A stretch of 64,000 nucleotides of DNA from assembly GCA_021399435.1 (NCBI GenBank), contig JAJTUP010000051.1:402683-466682 (forward strand), written 5' to 3'. Position numbers and translations under genes: made by a program. This document shows positions 54,801 to 64,000 of this stretch, piece after piece. Source of the stretch: Diaporthe sp. PMI_573 (lineage: Eukaryota; Ascomycota; Sordariomycetes; Diaporthales; Diaporthaceae). Position 1 is the stretch's first letter, and each line of letters begins with the position of its first letter. The notes under the pieces are model-generated. The model made no database searches and was not told the origin of the DNA. It saw only the letters and a list, made by a program, of their open reading frames with translations.

Positions 54801-57800
54801 ATGCCGCGCGGGCTTGTCGGGCGAATGAGACCAGCTTTGGGGCGGGGCAGAGGAAGGGCCAACGATCCGGGGCGGGCACGACAATTCCACTTTGAGGTAC
54901 CGCACCGTCCTTGGGAGATTGGTCATCGCTACGCCAGTGCTTGTGGGTGTGGGCGGCTAGGGCTGTCTGGCACTGTCGGCGAGGATGGGCATACCGTTGT
55001 GCAGCGGAATCTAGCCGTAGCTGATACGGGGTTTTGCAATACCCCATCTGAGATCGTCGGCCCCACTAGGATAAAATCAATATATTCTTCAGCTCATCTC
55101 GATCTGGTGGGGATATCTTGCCAGTCCAGAGTAATCATTGCCTTATGCAGAGTCGATGCGCAGCGGGAAAGCGGAACACGGAAGACGGACGGGAGGCCAA
55201 GACGTCCTGAGGAGCGGATTCTTATCTGGGGGTCTCAGTTCGGGACACTTGTGTTGCTGACAGCTGTCAAGAAGCACCAAGACAGGACCGGCGCCGTCGG
55301 CCAGGCCGGCTGGCGTCTCATGGACAAGCAATGCCTGTCCTTGAGGTGGTATCGAAGCCGGGAGCTGAGTCGAGCCGAATTTTCGAAAGCTTCCAAAAAG
55401 TCGATGGAAGCTCATGAGCGGGCTGGGGACTCCCCACAAGAAACAAGCCTTGTACCCGTGGCATAAGCCAGTATTCAGATCATGGGGAGTCCCTGAAGGA
55501 CAAGATGCAAGAGCGAGTAGCGAGGGCCAGTCGACGGCCACTCAGGGCTATCGCGGGGTTCATTACGTCCCGAGGTCTAGCGTACGCAGGGGCGTGGTCG
55601 GTGTCTCCTCACGCCCGGAAGCTGTCCTGGCATGCCCTGGCTGGCGGTCCCCTGCCCCCTCCCGCCTGTCTCAGCCTTAAAGGCTGGCCCGAAAGATCCG
55701 ATCCGGTGCATCTCGTCACATCTGGACGGGTGGCGAGACTGGCTCGATCTCGTGGGAGATGGGGGACCACACCTTGCATGGACGTGCCGCTTTCCTCCCA
55801 GCCTGCTCCGCTAACCATCCTACTAGCCGTCTCTTTCAATATGGGTTTTGGTGGCCTACAGTGTGATCATCTGGCCTATGGCAGCCGGCTTAAAGCTGCT
55901 GCGCACCGCGCCTCCACAACGGGGAGCCGTTCATTTCACTCTCGGACGAGATGGACAAGGATCTGCCCGTCGATGGTCGTCCCGGCCGCATCGTTTTCTC
56001 GGTCTAGACCGTTGACCGCCTGTCAAGGACCCAAGCAGTCTCTGCTCCACCTGCATAGTCACTCCCAATACACTACACTACATGGACATGGTGTACCAGC
56101 TACTTGCCTGTCTGCCCAGCAAAAGCTATCTAGCTGTCTAGGCAGTCTGTCAGGGGGACATTCCGTCATCCGTCAGATCAACGCCTAGGCCACGAGGGGC
56201 TCAGATCTCGGGATTGCTTCGAGCTTTGGGACGGGATCTGCAGACAAGTCGCGTAGCACGACGTGTAGCACCTCGTACGGGACAGCGCCGTGTCTTGTCT
56301 GCCTGTGTCTTGTATGCCTGCTTACCTGTCCTGCCTGTTTATCCCGGCATGACAGGTGGTCGATCCTGTCGCACAGCAGGCAGCTGGCACAGACACACGG
56401 TTCCACACGCCACACACACCCACGGAACGCGGCCCCCCACTGCTGGTTACAGTATATTCCGTACTACTTGTGCAATGCTGCAGCTACAGCAGTACCTCGA
56501 AGGACACCAAGTGCGCGGCCCGTCCTCCTTCTGGCACGGCAGCACGGCAGCACGGCTGTGACCTTGTTGACTCTGGACATGCCCAGTGTTTGCCAGGTTT
56601 CGCTGCCCAAATTCCCGATCCCAAATGCTGGGAATAAAGCCACAGGCACAGCCCTCACGAAACCTAGATCTTTGTGTTCCCACTTGGCTCACACGCTGTT
56701 TACAATTGTTTGTATGCTTCGACTATCGGTCCCCCTCGCCTTCGGAATAGTGTACACACACAGACGTCAAGACAGTGAGTAAGACAGCCTGGGCATTCCA
56801 ACAGGTGACCAATAAGCTCCGGCATCCCTGAGAGCTGCAATTTCCGGCCAGCTCGAGCACAGCCCACTCTCCCAGCGGTTTGGATACGATCCCAAGGGCA
56901 TAGCCAGGCTCGGTACAATCGGTCAAAGTCAGAGGGGACCTTGGGGGCCACACTGTGGAACCTGCACGGCATCCACAAGCCGGTGGCGATAAGTACTGTG
57001 TAGTAACCTGGGAAACATCCGCTCCTCGCCTCCCACTCCTGTCTGGCAACGGCAGGCAACTCGAACGACACTGGCAGCGCAGACGCTCCAATTTTTGGGC
57101 ATGCCGGCAGCCAAACACGGGTTATTGTACGGTGAGCGAGTACATAGGTGCCCAAATCGTCCACGCGTCCACGTACTGCATCCTGTACTGTGTGTGTGCG
57201 TGCGTGTGCTGCAGCGTCCTTGAAGCGAGGGCGATAATTCGGTGCGTCCCCTGTTGGGCATGTGTCGAGAGGGAGACTGGACGTTCAGGAGGGCGTGCCC
57301 GCACACGAATGACACACGCCCACCCCTTGAAAGTGCTGGATTTGGGCCTGTGACCAACGGGCGCTCCTGGTTCTTGACGCCGTTCCCCTGCGCGTTTTTT
57401 CTCTGGCCGCTTTCTCTGGTCATTTTTCGGCGAGACTCGATAGTCTGTCTACATAACCACCTGCACTATTTGGCAGGCGATTTCCCCGGGCGGCTGCTCC
57501 CTCGCTCCCGGCTCTGCTCTAGCTCTCCCCTCCCCCAGCGCAGCGCCCCGAGGTTTAATTGCCTTATACCGTTGCGCCCTGCTCCACAAGCACTGGTTAT
57601 CCTTGAAGCCAGCTCTGCTGTGTCTGTCCCTTTACCCGAGAATTCCTAGCCCTCTTGGTGGCCCAAAAACCTAACCCACGCCTGCCCTAAGACGCCTACC
57701 CGAACAAACGACCAACCCCCGGCTTGTACGACTTGTCACAGCAGCTCCTCCGCAGACGGCCGCATAGCGGGCCATCCCTTCACATTTTATACAAGCTTGT

Positions 57801-58292
57801 CTCACACCGGAAGAGCCGCAACACGCCAATCAACTGACAGGGAAGCGACTCCGAAGCTCCTGGCCATTGAGAAGACTGGTCCGGTCGGGGTCGGTGACCC
57901 GTGGTCGATCCAGGGCTCGTCCAGTATCGAAGGAGTGTGGGAAGTGCCCATAAACTCCCCCGAGGGGTGGTGAAATTCTTGTACGCCAGGCCCCTTGAGG
58001 AACCACAACGTGCCAACGAAACCCCCGGAAATCTCGATCCCGCTCCGCTCATTCTCGGCAGCAGAGCATCTCCGGATTTTCGGTGCACTCCACGCCACAT
58101 ATTGTTGATTAGCAAAACTCACCATATTATCGCTCGCCAAGTGGGACCGACCCGTCAATAAGCCTTGGACCGAGAACAGTCAGAACCTTGCTGGCAAGCC
58201 CTACCTAGGGTTGACGGGGAGGGCTGACTGCAGCACACCAACTGTCGCTGACTGACCGGCCGGCCGCCACCCACGTCGTTGTACTGAGTACC
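48820..58292. other. 9.5-kb stretch without a supported gene
   Basis: Base composition is balanced, not AT-rich, so this is not a typical RIP-mutated repeat block. Many frames of 60-230 codons are open on both strands. The longest are at 50302-50925 and 50433-51122 (overlapping, both +), 54801-55466 (+) and 55505-56188 (+). They lack domains, signal peptides, periodic hydrophobicity or convincing splice joins, and their composition looks like chance. Also seen are a 12-T run at 49686-49697 and a GT-rich tract at about 57187-57213. The part next to 58293 must carry the promoter and leader of the transcription factor. Confidence 0.45.
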
Positions 58293-61200
58293 ATGCCTTC
58301 AGGACGCCTTTCCAAACGGCCAGGCGACCTGGGCGAGTCTCCTCAGGACAGCTTTTCTGGCACGTCCAAGGTCAAGCTGCCTCGTCTCGAGAGAGGCCCC
58401 GAGGATTTCTCACAGGTGGTCAAGGATAAACTGCAATCATACACCCGGACTGGCCAAGCGTGCGATCGCTGCAAGGTGCGTCGTCGTTACTGTCCTGCTG
58501 TTATTTTACTTTCCATTTCAGGTGGATTCGCAACTCTTATTTGGGCCCTCGAAATGGGCGGACGTGTCTGGCGTTCCGGGGTGGAATTCTGATCTTGCAT
58601 CATGGGCCCGTGATGTTACCATCATCGTGCATGCCGTGCCGTCAGAAGCGGGTTCTACGGTCAGGATGGTCAGGAACAAATTCCCCTGTCACAAATGACC
58701 ATTCAAAGTTGTCACACAACGTGGAGCAGGCAGTCAGGGCAAGGTCTTAGAAGGGATCCATCGCTTTAAAACCAACCGCAATACCCGCCGTGCATCAAGC
58801 TGACTTTTGTTTGTGGTTGCATGAGATTTAGGTTCGCAAGATCCGTTGTGACGGGCTCCCGGAAGGATGCTCCCCCTGCGCCCAGCAAAACCTCGAATGC
58901 AATGTCACCGACCGCGTTACCGGGCGCACAGAACGCCGCGGCTATTTGCAACAGCTTGAGCGTGAGAAAGAGGGCATGATGACCCGTCTGCGCGACATGG
59001 AGAAATTGCTCGAAGACAAGGGAATTCAAGTTCGGCCGTGGCAGTCGACTCCGCCATACGGATCAAGCACGCCGTTGGACCCTGACAACGACCCAAGCAA
59101 GGACCAATGGACACAATTCTTTTCGCTTTGGGTCAAGGATGCCAGTCGCCAGCCTGAACGATCATTGAACGGCTATAGTACCGCGCAGCAGGCATCTACC
59201 CTCCAGACCGCGGATCCGAGGACAGCCGATCCGCGTCTCGGGGGCATGCCCCAAGGCGCACCCTTGTGTAGTATCAATGGCACTCAGCTATCCATACTAG
59301 GAACGACGATAGACATCACGTCTTTCAACGCCCCAGACGTGGACGGTCCACCGCCGGGCGTTCCCAACAGCACCCCGCTATACAACAAGTCTCTGCAATC
59401 CTTCGTCAACTCAGTATCAAAAGTCAACCCGCCCGTCGAAGCCCACTTACCCTCGAGGGAAGAGGCTTTCAGTTACTCCGAGTGGTTCTTTGTCATGCTA
59501 GGTCCCTTTCTGCCAGTCCTTCACAAGCCGACTTATCTTAGACTGGTAATGTTGTTCCATTTAATTCTGAGGAGACGGGTGCAGGGCCATCTTCTAACGC
59601 ATTTGGCTGCCGTAGCTGTCGCGAGTATATGATGACCAGACGTACAAGGCCACGACAGCAGAGCTTGCTATCGTGCACATGGTCTTCGCCATCATGTACT
59701 ACCAGTTCAGCGTGCGAGACGGCGAAGACCCGGACAGAAAAGCCCAGCTTAATGAGTTGTCAAACAGACACTACCACTGGTGCCTCGACAAGACGTGGGA
59801 TCTAGGATGCGACATATCTATCCCTTCTACCCAGGCCCTGGCGCTTATGCTAACTCACTGTCGCGGCTTTCCCAAACCCGGGCCGGCCTATCTGATGGCC
59901 ACTTTGACGTGGACACGAGCTATGGATATGAACCTTCATCGCGCATTTCTTGATAAGGACGAGCCTACCACCCTCGAGAATGAGATGCGAAAACGTCTGT
60001 GGTGGAGCATATTCATGATCGTGGTCGTCTTGTACGGCCGAATTGGCAAGCCCATGCCGATCAGGGCCGACGACTTCGACACCGAACTGCCGATCTGTAT
60101 CCCCGACGAATGCATCGATGAGAGCGGTATTACGGACCCGGCAAGGATAGGGGAGTGCTACTGGCTCGCGGGCCATGCCGGCTTCAAGCTGTCTATCTTG
60201 TTCATGGAGCTGTGGAACAATGTGTACTCGGTGCGCCAGGACCCGAACAAGTACATGGCGTCTGTGCGGAGATTGGAGCATCAATTCCGGAACCACGAAC
60301 GAGACCTTCCTGAGGAGCTGCAGGTGGACAAGTGCAAGCCACAAAACCAGATGCTGGCGTCCTACCTCGCGGGCTCAAATTACGAGTTCATGTTTTGCCT
60401 ACGACATCCATCCCGCTGCGCCAGCAATGACCCGCATCTGATCGCAGAGAACAGCAGAGTATCCGAGGAGTCAGCGAGGGGGATGCTCAGGATCGCGAGC
60501 GAGTTGTCAAGGCTCAAGTCCCTCGACACGACCTGGTACCAACTGGCTGTCTACGTGGCTGCATTGTTCACAATTGTCACCGCGCATTGGGAGAGACGAG
60601 CGGACATGACGCGGGCCGAACTCACCAGCCTGAAGGCTGACATAAATATGGGATTATCTGTAATAATGGAGGTCTCAAAATACCTCGGCATTGGTAAGTG
60701 GCCATGACCACGTTCAAGTAGCCACTGGGCTCACTTCTCACTTACTTACAACACATCCCAGGACCCGATTCTCGGTTAATGCCCCAAATAACCTCCGTGA
60801 TCGATCGCACATTTTCGTTGATTGAGAGCGACCTGGGAACAAGGCGTAACAGCAATAGCAGCACCAATATCAACAGCACGGGGGCTTCACAATTTGCTCC
60901 GCATCCGCAACACAACCTCAGCGGCGTGGCAGTCAAGCAGGAGGGATTTGGCTCGGCAGCGCACAGGCGACCGTCACTGCGATCCAACAGCACGACACCC
61001 AATTCGATGGTGAATGCGACGGAGCAGTTGTCAATCCATCGTGCGCCAGGCATGGTGAACAGCTCATATTACAATCCTTCGATGACTGCATCGACCGCCG
61101 CCTATCCTCAGATGGCATTCCCTGACCTACAGATATCCACCCCAACGTCAGCGTCGAGCTCCATTCAGGGGGCCTATATGCCAGCAGCCACCGGGGATTC

Positions 61201-61672
61201 CGCACATCAATACATCTACACCACGTCGGCGGCAGCCGCCGCGCAGATGAACCACACACCGCCCGCGAACTCACCACAAACACCCCACAACCCGATGGTC
61301 GGCTACAACAACGCGCAACAAGGAGCACAGACGCACCACCACCAACAACAAGCCTCAGCAGGGTGGATGAACACCGGCCCGGGAGCGCCCAACGGCATGA
61401 CCGCAGTGCCGCAGGTCCCGAGCGGCGCGAGCCACTGGACCGAATGGAGCAACGCCATCGCGATGAGCGTGCCACCCTCCCCACAAGACCGCTACAGCTC
61501 CAACGCCGCCCTCATGCCGCTCGGCAGCGAGCAGCGGGGGTCGGGCGACCCAGGCGGTGGGACAGGAGGCGGCCCGGGCGCTCACGCTCACGCCACGGTG
61601 TCGGTACCTGCTCAGGGTGGCCAGTGGTCGATGATGATGGCGTACCATAACCCGAATCACACGGGTGATTGA
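58293..61672 (+). CDS. Zn2Cys6 fungal transcription factor
   Basis: Four exons, 58293-58475, 58832-59545, 59616-60693 and 60762-61672, with introns of 356, 70 and 68 nt, give 961 residues. The binuclear zinc cluster has exact CX2CX6CX6CX2CX6C spacing (Cys57, 60, 67, 74, 77, 84). It is split after CDRCK by the long first intron, a common intron position in this family. A coiled-coil linker follows (about 96-125, QQLEREKEGMMTRLRDMEKLLEDKG). The fungal-specific regulatory domain spans about 270-560 (VHMVFAIMYYQF, TWTRAMDMNLHRAF, RKRLWWSIFMIVV). The last 300 residues are rich in Ser, Asn, Gln, Pro and Gly, as expected of an activation region. VKQE around Lys717 fits a SUMO-attachment consensus. 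The DNA target and regulon are unknown. Confidence 0.93.
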
Positions 61673-63456
61673 TGTTGAGATGAGGGGGGAGAAAGAAGGA
61701 AAAAAAGGGACTAACCATATCTGTATCCGGCTAGAGGTCACAAACGATGTGTCCTGCTTACGATACGAGAGACACACCTATTCGCACACCCACATCCATG
61801 CGCACACATGCAGGCACCCAATCAACGCAAACACGAGCAGAATACGTTTTTTTCTCTTTTGGACTGGGACCAGGCAACATAGTTTCTCAACTCAGATGCA
61901 TTTTTTCCATCACTGCGGCGATGGCCATGTCCCCAAATGGCAACAAAGGGGAATGGTCATCTCACCGTCTGGAGCGGCGCTTTTTGAAAATTTACGTGGT
62001 GGACTCGGAAAAGCCAAAAAATCGGGACAGGCAGCGCGGCGCATGGACAGAGCGAGACACTGAAATGCCGCATCAGCAATACCGGTGGGGGGGGGGCGAG
62101 GCGGGGGGCACGACGCGGATAGAAACCCACGCTAATGCCGGAGATAATAATTATAGGTACGGCGACCTTCAATTTGAACTTGAGGGGGAGGGGCTGAGAA
62201 AGAGGCTGGAGGAGGGTCGGTAGGTGATGTGATAAGTGACGGGCGAGGACCAATCACCATATGCAGAGGGGGGGGATATCCTTGCACAGACAGACTGGCC
62301 CGGCGTACATTTTCACGGTTGCGAAGCATGTTACGATACCCCGTCCGAGTGGCTGTTAGGCCATGTTATCAGTATGCGTGTGGGAGTCGGTTGGAAGGTG
62401 TTTTTGAGTCTTTTTGGGGAAGGGGGGCTCCCCCCTTCTTTTGGTCCTCCAGGGCTTCTTTGTGCCCTGCCTGGTTTGATGGGAGGCAGAGGAGAAAGCT
62501 TGCACGACTTACCTTAGGTATATATACCCCGAAAGGAAGTACACATGGAATCCAACAGGTGTGCAGTTTGCTTCACTGTCCGTGTGCCTGTGAGCCAAGC
62601 CCAACGGAAAGCCTTTTCAAGTTTTGCCTTGTGCACTAGCCGCGAGATCGTTACCAGCTTTCCAGCCTACTAATTGGCTCTCCCAGGCTCTAGACGTTCA
62701 ATGAATATCATCCTGAAGTTGAATTTAGGAGAGCGATCAAGGGATGAATTTATCTAGCTTTGGTTCAATTCTTGCGGGTACAATTTGCCAGACCTTAGTA
62801 CCAAAGTACAAGATACAACCGTGATGAACATGAAGTCTGGTATGATTTTGTCTACGCGGTAGAAAGCAGTAAACTCAAGGCTCATAATCATTTGTGTCGT
62901 CACGGCAATGGCACAAACTTACATAACGAGAGCACCAACAATGCAGCCATTGGCTGTTTTCTTCTATGGCATTCTTGCGTCGCAAGTCTACTTCAACTCT
63001 AATAGGATAGGACTACTATGTCGAAACAATTTCTGTAAAATGGAAGGCAATGAGCCATCTATTTTACAATATAAAAGAGTTGAAGTATTGAATTTGTCCG
63101 TCTATAACATTGATGGCTGCTGTTAATTTATTGAAGAGACGTAATCACTAGTTAACCTTTTTCGTTGACTTTTATTACAAAAGGGAGAAACAAAAACCCC
63201 AGAAGCTACAATTGCGTCCTTGATGGGCCGGGCAAGATTGGCGTCTGCCTTGCCTAGGTGGAGATCGCTGTAGCTTACGCGGACTTTGACGGTAGGCACA
63301 GGTGATACAGGCAGCGACTTAAACACAAATAAATCACACCCTGACGCTCTTGTTCTATTGATTATAATGACATCTACCAACTCAACCTGAGAACGTCAAT
63401 GTTCAATTTTTTTAAGATTCGTTGAATTTAGCGTCGGTGTCTTTTACATTTCAGCA
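61673..63456. other. intergenic region downstream of the transcription factor
   Basis: About 1.8 kb holding the 3' UTR of the regulator, a CA-rich stretch at 61770-61830 and a 10-G run at 62087-62096. Frames of up to 158 codons are open but show no family. From about 62640 onward the DNA becomes more AT-rich. Confidence 0.45.
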
Positions 63457-64000
63457 ATGCGGAGCCTTCAAACATGGACAGAATCATCGACTAGTTGGGG
63501 GACTTTGGGAACCGCAATCATAGCTTTCTGGTGGCGATCGGTAGTCAAAAGGGCAAGAAGGGTGAAGGCTGCCCGTGAAGAGAACAAGAGAGCCTGCGAT
63601 TCTTTCATACGCAGGAACGGCCTTCCGGACTGTCGCTCTATTGTCTGGGCCACAGATGGAATTGCAAGACAAGACTCACGGAAGGCGTACTGTGCTCTCA
63701 AAAAGGAGATGCCACCAAAGGAATTACAGAGACACCGCAAAGAGACTTACATTGTTGTTAGTGTGATCCCGGAGGCCCACCGTCGAGAAAGTCGCTTATT
63801 TACTACAGCCCGACGACATCGATGCAAATGATATGGTGATGTGCCTGAGCTGGCAAATCATTCAGACCGAGCTGAAAGAGAAGTCGCGGGCTCAATGTGG
63901 ATTGCCGCTTTCGACACCGAAGCATCCGGCGTGGCAGCCACCACCAACCTACACCTTCGCAGGCGGGCCAACCAAGGAAAATGAGAAGCTATGGCGGAGG
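63457..64000 (+). CDS. possible 5' part of a gene running off the window
   Basis: An ATG at 63457, just after an acceptor-like TTTCAG, opens 124 codons: one hydrophobic segment (TLGTAIIAFWW), then a basic helical region (VKRARRVKAAREENKRA). A second frame, open from about 63767 to the window edge (for example PDDIDANDMVMCLSWQIIQTE), also looks protein-like. The two could be joined by an intron or separated by a frameshift, but I found no convincing splice pair. No family is recognised and the call is tentative. Confidence 0.25.

Overview
The window looks like chromosomal DNA of a filamentous ascomycete, most likely a Sordariomycete. The genes have short GT-AG introns (mostly 50-120 nt). The families are typically fungal: Zn2Cys6 regulator, Clr5 domain, 2EXR domain, LaeA-like methyltransferase, STAND-type N-terminal domain, fungal sugar transporters. 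Intergenic DNA is long, with a few short AT-rich islands that look like decayed repeats. No virus, plasmid, CRISPR array or rRNA was seen. No tRNA gene could be supported by eye.

Layout. 1-4.6 kb: the 3' end of a membrane protein, a GMC oxidoreductase (-) and a partly resolved membrane-bound acyltransferase (+). 6.1-9.45 kb: a TPR/SET-domain gene with a frameshift and an in-frame stop, bracketed by two arrays of the same TAGGAGG-type minisatellite. 9.6-18.2 kb: a Clr5-domain protein (-), a secreted alpha/beta (epoxide-type) hydrolase (+) and three small proteins with 2EXR or related N-terminal motifs, two of which are close paralogues. 19.3-24.9 kb: a secreted GH3 beta-glucosidase and a sugar/quinate-type MFS transporter on the same strand, a plausible saccharide-use pair. 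27-36.4 kb: a Ser/Thr-rich membrane protein, a small acidic protein whose intron falls straight after the ATG, a Tim17/22/23-like protein divergent from it, and mitochondrial proline dehydrogenase. 37.6-48.7 kb: a STAND-N/TPR/ankyrin protein, a ten-exon MFS transporter, the KEOPS subunit CGI121, and a five-exon LaeA-like methyltransferase with a minisatellite in one intron and stacked palindromes just upstream of its start. 48.8-58.3 kb: about 9.5 kb in which I can support no gene. 58.3-61.7 kb: a large Zn2Cys6 transcription factor. The last 500 bases may hold the start of another gene.

Housekeeping functions (KEOPS, proline catabolism, a mitochondrial membrane protein) are mixed with accessory ones (GMC oxidoreductase, acyltransferase, hydrolase, methyltransferase, transporters). 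I see no polyketide synthase, non-ribosomal peptide synthetase or terpene synthase core, so I do not call a biosynthetic cluster. Exon boundaries were set by reading splice sites and checking phase by hand. Start codons are ATG unless stated. Family assignments rest on recognition of motifs, not on a database search.
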